Origin: Malus domestica
Lineage: Eukaryota > Streptophyta > Magnoliopsida > Rosales > Rosaceae
DNA: 64,000 nt
Direction: 5' to 3'
Assembly: GCF_042453785.1 (NCBI RefSeq)
Contig: NC_091665.1
Span: 29,971,001 to 30,035,000, forward strand
This document shows, in pieces, positions 1-10,032 of this stretch. Position numbers and translations under genes: made by a program. Within the stretch, counting starts at the first letter, position 1. Every line of letters starts with the position of its first letter. The notes under the pieces were generated by a model that saw only the letters and a program-made list of their open reading frames with translations, was not told where the DNA came from and ran no database searches.

Positions 1-240
1 GTCCACAACCCTCCTCCCTAGGCTAAATGCATTTTCACTAGCAACAGTATAAGTGGGGGTTACAAAGATATTTTGGCTATGTGTGAAAGAATTAGGAACT
101 CTTTTGTGTTTGATTTCCACAATTTTAAGAGATCAAAGTCACCAACAACAATGCTAATATAAGTAGAGTTTTATTTTCAAATTATTGGAATATTATAAAT
201 ATGTATTATATAATTATCTATTATATAATTTATAAATTAT
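1..240. other. AT-rich intergenic sequence
   Basis: No coding signal is seen. The right part is a run of short TATAATTTATAA-like palindromes that leads into the GGTAC-rich repeat. Confidence 0.5.
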
Positions 241-244
241 AAAT

Positions 245-440
245 TATATTGGATTTTCGGTATGGTATGGTAATACCGTGGTAATGGTATCCATTACCAA
301 AACCGTACCATGAAATTTCGGTACGGTACAATACCATACCATTACCGATTGGTACAAAAAATTTGGCACAAAATCGGTATGGTACAGTTGGCAATTCGGT
401 TGGCACGGCAATTTGGCAAAAAAATCCACCCCTACATATA
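245..440. repeat. GGTAY-rich degenerate repeat, probable DNA-element terminus
   Basis: The stretch is built from many degenerate copies of GGTA(C/T)GGTA and its complement, followed by repeated TTGGCA. Such palindromic low-complexity sequence is common in subterminal regions of plant hAT-like elements. No second end or target duplication was found. Short ORFs on both strands here are translated repeat. Confidence 0.4.
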
Positions 441-1029
441 GTGGAGGTTCGTGAGGTATTTTTGAGCATGGCAAACTGCTTTCCTCTGCGTCTCCTCTCT
501 TTAGGTCTGCTTTTGGGTTTTTGTTTGAATGCATGTGATGTTGAAGTCCCTTCTGCCCTTCCATCCTATATGATATCTACTAATTAAGTTCAGAACCCAG
601 TTAAGCGTCAACATATTCCCCATTCGCTTGCCATTGCCATATACTCTTTTACTTGCTGAACATTACTCATGTATAATTAAAATTGAATTGATTAAGTCTC
701 GATTGATCTCAATTTTTAAGGGCAATTGAGCCAGGTTATGTCTTTTATTTTTGAGGTGATGGGGTTTGAGAGGAGCTTCAACTATTTATGGCGTGCATAA
801 AAATTTGTAAATGAAATTAGAGAAACTAAAATGAGAAGGAAGAATTGCTCATCTACTAATTTATTAACTACTAAATGAAATCAGAGGAATTGAATTGAAA
901 AAGATTTAGACTGAGGAAGATTTAAAATCAAACTCGTGTTGAAATGCTTATCAAAATATTTATAGAATCAAAGTAAGATTAATATAAATTTCTTATAAGC
1001 TATTTATAAAGAGTCAGTTTGAGATTGTT
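441..1029. other. Intergenic, no gene seen
   Basis: AT-rich sequence with scattered stops in all frames and no domain-like translation. Confidence 0.5.
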
Positions 1030-1660
1030 GCGAGTTTAAAAGTTGCTACCACTATTTTTTAGAACTAAACACCGGTACTATCACTAGTAGAACTGAACAT
1101 TAATTATTTCTTAAAACTGAGCACTAACTAATTCTTAAAACTGAAAACTAGTACTACACTATTTCTAGAACTGAACATGGGTACTATCACTATTTCTTAA
1201 ACTGAACACTGGTACTATCACTATTTCTTAAACTGAACACTGGTACTATTACTATTTCTTAAACTGAACACTGACTATTTATGAAACTAAACACGAGTAC
1301 TACACTATTTCTAGAAATGAACATGGATACTATCACTATTTCTTAAATTGAACACTTGTACTACTACTATTTCTTAAACTGAACACTGACTATTTAAGAA
1401 ACTAAACACGAGTACTACACTATTTATGAAACTGAACACTAGTACTACACTATTTTTGAAACTCAATTCCCGTACTATCACTATTTCTTAAACTGAATAT
1501 TAACTATTTCTTAAACTAAACATGGGTGCTACACTATTTCTGAAACTCAACACTGGTACTATCACTATTTATTAAACTGAACACTGACTATTTCTAGAAC
1601 TAAATAAGGATACTATCACTATTTCTTAAACTGAATATTAACTATTTCTATAACAGTTTG
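1030..1660. repeat. Degenerate minisatellite with CACTATTTCT core
   Basis: About fifteen imperfect units of roughly 30-40 bp share the core CACTATTTCTTAAACTGAAC followed by ACTGGTACTAT. Spacing and sequence vary, so this is neither a CRISPR array nor a centromeric satellite. The same core recurs at 39.76-39.99 kb and 56.97-57.24 kb, each time inside a probable DNA element whose ends resemble the inverted terminus at 2.53-2.63 kb. It is best read as the subterminal repeat block of a non-autonomous transposon. Confidence 0.7.
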
Positions 1661-2880
1661 GGTTCGTGATGAGAGGATACAGAGGTTATGAAGATACAAA
1701 AAGCTAAGGTTTCCCGTGGGGAGCTTGAAAAATTAAAAAAGAATGGTATGAAAAATAAAAAGAACGGTTATTTAACCAAAAGATCAAAAATAGATCCACT
1801 GATTGTATATGGGCTTATTAATTTCACATATCCTTCCTTCACACACATGAATTAAAATATATAGTGGAAGCCATCGGAGAGCTTAAACAATTGAATATAT
1901 TGTAATCCATTCTCCACATATGACCTGCTATTGATTTGCTACCAATCTTTTTTCATTAAGTTCATATGCTGTCCCAAGGCAACAATCATATGCTACAGAC
2001 TACAGTACCTTGTCAGGAATGATCACCGCACTACGAACAATTATATATCAACAATCCGCGCGCACATCTATTGATGAACAGGAGGTTTGTATGAAAATGC
2101 AGAGCAAACCCGGGATGAAGAACACCATCTCCAGCTCTCTGGAGTAGAAAGACTCGAATAGATATTATTTAACCAAAAGATCATAAATACATCCCGCCGA
2201 TTGGGGAAAAGAGCGTGAAAAATATCTTCAAAACATACAAAAAGCAGAAAGAATTCAAAAGAAAAAGATCATAAATGAATGATTTACCATGGGGAACTCG
2301 AAGGGATAAAATTGTTCGAAGTGCGGTTGGAGTCGGCCGGCCGTTTGTGAGGGTTGGGTTTTATGCGGTTTTGGCAGTGCATTGATCTGGGTTTTTGTTG
2401 CTTTGCTTGCGGGTAGTAGTTTGGTCTGTTTCACGAAAAAACTAACGGAAGGTCAAGGGTAAAATTGGAAACACATTAGGTTATTTCAGTTGGGCCATGT
2501 TGATTGGACTGATTAAGTGTTGGGCTTTATCCTAACCATTAAATAAACTTATTAGATGGTTTTTGGTTAAAATCCAAAGTTTTGGAACCCTTATCATTAA
2601 TTTTCCTTTAAATTTTTCTTGCTTGTATTGAACCCTTCCATTTGTAAAATGGTGCTCTTCCAATTTTTCATATTTTATTACACTCTTTATAAATGACTTA
2701 ACGAGCATCCGTTTTTTATAAGGCTTTAGATGGAGAAGAACTTTGACATGCAATATAGATTTTATATTGTATCACAAATCAATTGTACACTATTAAAAGA
2801 TACCTATGCAACAAAGATTTTATATTGTATCACAAATCAATTGTACACTGTTAAAGGATACCTTCTTCAGTGATGAAAGG
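1661..2880. mobile_element. Interior and right end of a probable non-autonomous DNA transposon
   Basis: The right end (2530-2625), read on the minus strand, contains TTAATGATAAGGGTT and TTTAACCAAAAACCATCTAA. Both match the termini of the related elements near 39.6 kb and 57.7 kb. The interior has no transposase-like ORF. A direct duplication of about 60 bp (units near 2755 and 2812, sharing TTTTATATTGTATCACAAAT) lies just outside. The left end is not resolved. Confidence 0.45.
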
Positions 2881-3242
2881 CCATCTTCAACCCCGTCTAG
2901 AATTATAATCCTGCAAAAAATTATTTTTAAATAAACAGTGTCAGATCATACCATATACAATTTCCAACCGAAGGGGTAGCCCCACAATAATTTATTAGTT
3001 TTAAGTTTATACTTTAAATTTATTGTTTAATTTCATTAAAGTACATTTAGATGCTTTCAATTAAGTCGTTAAATTTGAATTAATTATTGCATTTGAGGAG
3101 TTGTGCCCAAAAAAAGGTTAAAAGACTATGTTTGGCTAGCCTGGTGCCATTTTAACCAAATAATAGTCTGGTGCGCTCAACATAATTATTGCCTAATCAT
3201 GGAGATGACCCAAGTTTTCTGAGTGGAAGCCCTTTTCAAGTT
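2881..3242. other. Intergenic, no gene seen
   Basis: AT-rich sequence without recognisable coding or repeat structure. Confidence 0.4.
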
Positions 3243-3245
3243 TAA

Positions 3246-3436
3246 GAGTAGTTCCACCCCTAAAAAAAATAAGCCAGCACCCAACCCATTTAATCCACTC
3301 AGTGAACAGTGATAGACCCCAATGAATAGTAATAGGCCAAATGTATCTCCACCCCTAAAACTAAATAGCCTAGTCAATTTTATTAAAATATTATTAAATT
3401 TTATTATAAAATAATAATTTGACTTTTATTTTCTAA

Positions 3437-3484
<48 letters not shown>

Positions 3485-4142
3485 TTCTTTCTCTCTCGCT
3501 CGGCTCAATCTCTCGGTCTCTTTCTCACTTTTCCGACTGCTGCATCTGCATTGCACATGCCTCTACCTCAAGGTCAAGGTAAGAAATTGCACCTTCCCGT
3601 TCGAATTGGGATTAGGGGTTGGGATTTCGAATTCAAAATCTAAGGTAAAGTTAAGGATTGTGATTTTGAATTCGAATTGGGATTAGGGATTCTAAATTGG
3701 CATTAATCAGTATATGTTATCAGTTTCAAATGGCATAGGTTTTGGCATTTTTTCAGTCGTTCATTCATCCCTTAATTATGGGATCTGCTTGTACATCATG
3801 CATGCTTTCAATTCAGTTTTCAAATAGCCCTTTCCTTAGAAACACAATCACATAACCAGCTCCCGTCCTTCTCCCTTCGTGGCTCCTTCCCTCCCGACAC
3901 CCTCTCCCGCCTTGACCAGCTTCGCTCCTCAGCCTCCACAACAACTCCCTCTCTGGTGCAAAAACAAAAAAAAGGTGGCTGATGTCATGTAGGCTAGGCC
4001 ATGGCTCTGTCGATTTTGGGCTGGCTTGGAGACTAGCTTAGACTGGGTGCCAGCCTATCTACTGGGCAGGAGTGGAATGGCTAGATGCCGGGCCAATAAT
4101 TTGGCTAGGTGCCGACCTAAAGAGTCCCTGGTGGAACTGCTC
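3246..4142. mobile_element. Non-autonomous PIF/Harbinger-like DNA element
   Basis: The element has inverted ends GAGTAGTTCCACC (left) and GGTGGAACTGCTC (right), which pair at 12 of 13 positions, and is flanked on both sides by TAA. A 3 bp TWA target duplication is the hallmark of PIF/Harbinger and Tourist elements. It is 897 bp long, carries a (CT)n tract at its centre and encodes no transposase. The 82-codon ORF starting at 3438 is only the translated (CT)n tract plus flank. Confidence 0.65.
3444..3481. repeat. (CT)n microsatellite
   Basis: An uninterrupted CT dinucleotide array of about 18 units inside the Harbinger-like element. Confidence 0.95.
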
Positions 4143-4421
4143 TAAATGGCCAAAAAAATAACAGAAAAAGGCAAAAGAGGGTTGATGGCAGGTATGTTGG
4201 GGGAAGCAGTATATCCAAGAACCATGTCACCTGAAGATCTCCATGTCACTTGTTTCCTAAGATACACTTTGTAAACATCTTCCAATTTGGCACCAAAACG
4301 TGTCACTTATTTTGGAAAATTGAGTCCTTTTACAACATAAAAATTAATTCATGGAGAAAATGGCAGTTAACTCATTTAGCAAATTTATTGGGAAAAGGAA
4401 CAAAAAAAAAGGTATAAGATT
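4143..4421. other. Intergenic, no gene seen
   Basis: No coding or repeat structure recognised between the Harbinger-like element and the SINE. Confidence 0.4.
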
Positions 4422-4436
4422 AATTAACCGAGTTTG

Positions 4437-4650
4437 AACCACCACGGGATGGTCTAGTAGTTGGGAGCAAATTATAAGTCTATATTCTATACGACACGTC
4501 TTAGGTTCAATTCTGGTTGCTGATGAACCGCACAATGGTGGTTAGGGAAATGCTGAAATGCTGAAATGCCTCTATCAGTCTTCTCGACCTCGAAATGATA
4601 GACTATCGTGATGAAACCATCAACTGGTCTCCTTTTATTTAAAAAAAAAA
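4437..4650 (+). mobile_element. tRNA-derived SINE with poly(A) tail and target duplication
   Basis: The 214 bp insertion starts with a Pol III A-box-like segment (GGATGGTCTAGTAGTTGGG) and has a B-box-like GGTTCAATTCT about 55 bp downstream. It ends in a run of A. It is bounded by the perfect 15 bp direct repeat AATTAACCGAGTTTG (4422-4436 and 4651-4665). This is the standard signature of LINE-mobilised SINE insertion. The unbroken target duplication suggests a fairly recent event. Confidence 0.8.
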
Positions 4651-4665
4651 AATTAACCGAGTTTG

Positions 4666-5262
4666 GTAATCTTACTTCAATTTTTATAATTGGTGAGGGA
4701 TCATCACCTTATTAATTAGCAAACACAATCCATGATTGGTAATTTTAAGACCATGATCGTGTTAGACATATTCTAAAGTCATCAATATACTTGCAATTCC
4801 ATCAACATCAACAAGTGGATGCATGCTTAAAGCTAGTTTCCAATAGTTTGACGCCATGGTCTGGTTTAATAGAAAAGTCATCAAAGTGTAATTAGGATCT
4901 ATATAATTTTTATATTTCATTTTTATACTTTATCGTTTGTTTCTGTACAAATCTTCAAATCCACCAATCTGATTTTCCATTAATTACTTGGGACATAATT
5001 AATTGTCATGCGAACCTTAGAAAAAAACGTCTCCTACGTACGTCTCACGAGACGTGTGGGACATAATAGCATGCAGTGAGTGCAAAAAGAAAGATTCTCC
5101 TCAACTTGTTTCCAACCTACATATTATTTGAGAAAATTTGGCATCTCAGCGTGTTGTATCATTCATATTATAAGATGATGATATTTACATACTTATTTTT
5201 ATTTTTTATGCTTCATACATTTACTCTTAATTTCTAATCATTTAATTCTCTTCAATTCATTC
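4666..5262. other. Intergenic, no gene seen
   Basis: No supported ORF or repeat. A short inverted motif ACGTACGTCTCACGAGACGT occurs near 5034. Confidence 0.4.
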
Positions 5263-5267
5263 GATTC

Positions 5268-7222
5268 TGATGCGAAAATTATGTTGACACACAAATTAAA
5301 CCCTCTTTTTGACAATTGTAGTATGGATAAGTAGAGATCGTTCTAAACCGGGGATTAGGAGGGATTGCTAAACGCTTGAAAACTGACTTAAAAACATAAA
5401 AACAAAGTTTAAAACACTAAACTAGACTCAAAGAATGCAAAACTAAACTCTAAAACACTAAAACAAATCAAAAGACTCAAAACAGCACCAAAAACACTCA
5501 AAACTGCCTTAAAACACTTTCTGGGCAGTTTTGAGACTCTAATGCAAACTTGAACGAATTTTGGTTTCCTAATGACCTAAAACACTTAAAAACATAATCT
5601 AAGACAAGTTCTAACTAATATGACTCAAAGAAATAAAGTGGGGTTGATTTTGGACGAATTTAAATTAAATGGCAGATTGTAAAGAAAACAGATTGTAAGA
5701 CAAAATTGTGATGAATCAATGGATGATGGAATAGCTAAGGGGTTCTTCTCCACACATGAAATATATGCAACGTAAATCAATTTCCAGTTATCAATTCAAT
5801 AAGTTATGAACCTCGACACTCCAAGTTAATTAGGTCCGCTTAAATTAACCTTCAGATTTCCCTAGAATCATTGAATTGGATGAATATGCATCACAAACAA
5901 ATTATTCCCAACAAGTTCTCTATATGAACAGCATGATAAAGATACAAGTTAGAATCACTACGTTCTTTGGAAATCATAAGCATCGACAAGGCATTCGTAA
6001 CTATGAAAAGCATGATACTCTTGCCAGGAATCTACTTAACATGATCGTGACTAGCGACCTTCACTACTTGCGAATATAAATTCATAACGATTAGGTGAAA
6101 CAAACTTATATCCTAGCACCAAATTCAAGCATGCAAATTAAGCGTGCACTCTCAATCAACATACAAGAATAAGTTCTAAATCAAACGGTTAAGCAAATTG
6201 TATTCACGACTCATGCAACGATAACTGGAAGTAATCAACTTATTTCACATATATAATCATGGTTTTGAATCCCCCCTAGCCAAGGGGGTTTTAGTTCCTC
6301 ATACTTGCAAAGCAAAGATACATAAATTTAGAAATTAAACTCCAAAGAAAGAAAACACCTAGAACGCTCCAACTTGGCAGCAAGCTCATCAACGATTTCT
6401 CCTTCCTCCTTGCTGCGGCAGAGAACTTTAGAACAGGTTTTGGGTGGTATTTATGGTGTAGAATGGATGGGGAATGGTATGGAAAAGTTTAGGGTTGATG
6501 GGTGGTGCGGCTAGGGTTGTTTTTGGGCAGAAATTATGGACTATGGTGATGGAAAGGTGCGGCAGAAAGCAAGGAACAAATTCTGGCGTGAATGATGTGA
6601 ATCGGAGATGGTCCTTTGGCCAAAAGGGTTTAATGAGTATATATAGGCACTTCAAAACCCTAGCAATCAGATTAGGGTTTCTAGAAACCCTAATCCATCA
6701 GAAATTAGGTTAAAACAATCAGATTTTTAGTGGGAATAAGGCCTAAGGTGCGGCTAGGGCTAGGGTTAGGGTTAGAGATGGGCCTTCTAGAATGCCTTGC
6801 AAGGCAAGGAAATCAGATATTCTAGAGGCCTAGGTGCGGCTAGGGTTAGGGGAAAAAGATAGGTCATCTAAAAGCCCAAAGCCACGAATAGAAACTCTCG
6901 AAAATGGAAACCTCCAAGAATAGAAACTTCCAACTTTAGAAACTTTGGTTTCGAATTCTGAATTCTTTGTTCTTCACTTTCATTTCTTCATTTCTTAAGC
7001 TCCTTTGACCTTCAAACTCGTCCATTCCTTGTGCTCCAAGCATGTACTTTCCAATCTAAGCTTCATTTAGCTCCAAAAGGCTCCAATTTGCATCCTTTTA
7101 TGTAATATGCCCTTAAACCTGAAAACATATGAAACTAGCTTAAAAGACTACTTTAAACTAAGAAAACATAACAAAAATGCATAAGAACTAGTTAACTAAG
7201 GTGCATAAATATGCTCCTATCA
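5268..7222 (-). mobile_element. Solo LTR, or short LTR-type element, of 1955 bp
   Basis: The block is bounded by TG...CA ends (TGATGCGAAA at the left, CTCCTATCA at the right) and by the perfect 5 bp target duplication GATTC (5263-5267 and 7223-7227). No gag or pol reading frame is present. The best explanation is a solo LTR left by recombination between the two LTRs of a long element. Read on the minus strand it begins TGATAGGAGCATATTTATGC. Strand is inferred from that end only and is uncertain. Short ORFs inside (75-79 codons near 6.4-6.7 kb) show no domain. Confidence 0.7.
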
Positions 7223-7227
7223 GATTC

Positions 7228-8347
7228 GACGGCTAGAAATTAAGAGGAATGTGAAAAGTAAAAAAGAGTGTGTGGACAACACCATTCTATCATAAACTGA
7301 TATAATTTTAGTATTTTATAGTGTAAAATGAAAAATTAAAAGATCATAACCTCTTTAAAGTTTCAAGAGTGTGAAATATAGTTAACCTTGAAATAAATCA
7401 TTTTCTTTTCTTCAAGTGAATCTCCTTGTCCATGAAATCTCACCAATTTCAGTCATGGAATTTGTATTTGTTAATAAGGTGACGATCACTCATCGATTTT
7501 GATGTTTAAAAATTAATATGGTGGCAGTGAGTATAATACATAGGGTCACATTTGTATAACATATTCGTCACATATGGTGTTATTGGGATCTTTTGTTTGT
7601 GTATGTGCACCCTCCCTCCAACTAAGTTGTATTAAAAAAAAGGTCTTGGGTTTTTTATTTTGAAGATGAACTTGCATCAACAAAAAAAATGAGTTGAGAG
7701 GGTAATTTCATGAACTATTGCTCCAAATTATCCTTTTATTTTACAAATGTGACGTGAGTTCCTAATTTGCCCCTAAGATTGAATTATGAAAGTGATGAAA
7801 GAGTTGAAGGACTTAAATATAAGTCACAAATAATTTCAAGAACCATTCCTCCAAATTACCATTCTACAAATTAAGACGTGTAAAAGTTGGTAGCCCTTCG
7901 ATAAATTTGATTAATATGTTTAATAGAAAAATTATTATCTCATTTTATACCAGTTTGAACGGATACTAATGAATTAAGATAAAATGCGATATACAGAGGA
8001 GGGAGAGGATGGGGGAGAAAAGAAAGATAGGGGGACTTTGAAAGAGTGTGTGCGTGTAACGTATCAATAAAATCCCATGAGCGCAAAAGCTCAAAATGTT
8101 CACACAGAAAAAGACCAGTCAAGAGACACGTGGCATGTAAGAAAATTACACTACATTAACAGTATGAACATGAACATGAAACCATTAGATTAAAACAAGA
8201 ATAAGTAAACCACACAAAATTAGATGCGAACAAGCTGACAGTGCCCTAGCTAGAACTCAAAGTGACTTAAGCAATCAATTTCACGATACAAATCTTGTTT
8301 TTAATAGAAAAGATACAAATCCTTAAGGAAAAACAAAGTCAGGAGTA
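7228..8347. other. Intergenic, no gene seen
   Basis: AT-rich sequence with short ORFs only; none has recognisable similarity or splice context. Confidence 0.4.
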
Positions 8348-8475
8348 ACGATAACTAGTACAATGATAAATTTGTATATGGTGACATGGAAAATTTTGAA
8401 AAGTAGTCAAATTGTGGGCACACCGAAGGTTATTAGACCAATGATTCAAATTTTTAGAATTTAACTGCCCGAAGG

Positions 8476-8910
8476 GGATTCAGGCCCAATTTCGAGCATT
8501 GCCCGAGGAGGTCTCTACTGCTTATATTTGTAAATTCTGAAAATAATAGCTAATTATACTTTGTATGCATGTATGTTGAAGGGTCCATGCATGATGTCAA
8601 CTGTGGAGCAGCAACAACAGTAAGGAACAGCACTTATCTGCCACATCTCCCGAGGAGTCTATGTACTTAGACTGTCAAACTTTAAGAAAGATAGGCATGT
8701 CACTTTATATAGCGGTATCAATTGCAGACCTTGATCACCGAGATCTCTTGATCAACATCTAGCACAACAAGCAAACTGATATGAAGCAGGTCATGCATAT
8801 GGCAATTCAGAATTCAGATAAGATCAAACTCAACTGCTTAATTAGTTATTTGTTTTATTTTTATGTTTTTCTAGACCTAATAAACAAGATAAATTTTACG
8901 CAATTCATAG
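8476..8910. other. Intergenic part of unit A, no gene seen
   Basis: No coding signal. The matching part of unit B was replaced by transposon insertions. Confidence 0.4.
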
Positions 8911-8913
8911 TTA

Positions 8914-9160
8914 TTCCAAACTTGGGTTTCTGGGTTGTTTTAGTTTTAATATATCAGGACTTTTCTCTCATTTCCGCATTTTTTTTTCTTTAATTTCCAA
9001 ACTTAGGTTTCTGGGTTGTTTTAGTTTTAATATATCAGAACTTTTCTCTCATTTCCGCATCTTATTCCCTTTAATTTCCAAACTTGGTTTTCTGGGTTGT
9101 TTTAGTTTTAATATATCAGAAATTTTCTCTCATTTTCACATTTTTTTTTTCTTCTTTAAT
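8914..9160. repeat. Three tandem units of about 82 bp
   Basis: Three consecutive copies begin near 8914, 8996 and 9077. Each holds TTTCTGGGTTGTTTTAGTTT followed by TTTTCTCTCATTT. Unit B has only two recognisable copies (near 37.68 and 37.74 kb), so copy number changed after the segmental duplication. Confidence 0.8.
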
Positions 9161-9481
9161 TTGTGTATGGGACCCTGTGAATCTCTTAGAATTTTTCTAA
9201 ATCTCTTAGAGTTTTGATGCACTAACCAAATCCGAATCAGAGACACAAAAGCCAAAAGTGTGCACACATGAATTATTCGTTCTATATATGAAAAAGTAGA
9301 AACATTGAAACATAAATTTAAAACAGATAAGCAAACCACATACATAGATTAAACTTACAAAAGCGAAATACACAGAATTAAGTACTTCTGGGAGGAGTTA
9401 AAAAAAAGGGTACTTTTGGGAGGAGTAGAATAACTGCTGAATTGTATGCATTACAATGGTGTTTGATGTTTGAGGTGAGAT

Positions 9482-9745
9482 CTAATAGGGTTTTGGGGAT
9501 TGGGATGCCAAAGCTGATGACGAGGAAGGAGGACGATGAGGTAATGAGCCAAAGCAGACAACTAAACGATCAAAGATCAGGCGTTTGACTGATTTTCTCT
9601 TGGAGGGAAACACACTTCCAGCTTTTGGCTTGAAGCATGAGTAGTTTTGCGTCTCCCGCTGAACCATCATCTTCATTTCCCGACCATCTGGATTCTTCTG
9701 CTTCTTCATCCCTTTCTCTTCAGCCTCTCCAATGTTTGCCCTTAC

Positions 9746-9751
<6 letters not shown>
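9482..9751 (-). CDS. Short conserved ORF, unit A copy (89 codons), function unknown
   Basis: A single-exon minus-strand ORF starting MAVRANIGEAEEKGMKKQK. It is basic, with the cluster FPSKRKSVKRLIFDRLV in its middle and a proline/serine-rich tail. The ATG follows directly on a (GA)n tract that would form the leader. The unit B copy (38215-38448) keeps the same start and frame over 77 codons with about 15 substitutions, so the frame survived the duplication. The unit B product stops 12 codons earlier. No signal peptide or membrane segment is visible. I do not recognise a named family; the FPSKRKSVKR motif recalls short uncharacterised plant proteins. It could also be a last-exon fragment. Confidence 0.5.

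Positions 9752-9788
<37 letters not shown>
9751..9788. repeat. (TC)n microsatellite in the leader of the small ORF
   Basis: A TC array of about 18 units directly upstream of the minus-strand ATG at 9751. The unit B copy has only about five to six units (38449-38460). Confidence 0.9.
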
Positions 9789-9791
<3 letters not shown>

Positions 9792-10032
9792 TGACGTATA
9801 TGTGTATGTGGTTTTGGTTGTGGGCTTCTTACTCTAAGAAGAGAGGGTTTAGTAATGAACCAGAAATCGCCAAAAAAAAAAAAAAAAATGAAAAAAGAAT
9901 AATGAATGAAAGATGACTTGATGAAAGGTAAACCTAAAAATCAACTCAGGACAGAAAGCGTGGCAACAAACAGTAGCTTTGTCGCAATTTAAAAAAAAAA
10001 AAAGCTATATCAAGACAAATTTTTAGGACAAA

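Noticed and set aside
1030-1660. Regularly repeated units resembling a CRISPR array
   Set aside because: Units vary in length and sequence, have no unique spacers of constant length, and the genome is plant nuclear.
6750-6780. Telomere-like AGGGTTAGGG run inside the solo LTR
   Set aside because: The plant telomere unit is TTTAGGG. These are only a few GGGTTA-type units within an LTR, with a neighbouring GGCTAGGG variant.
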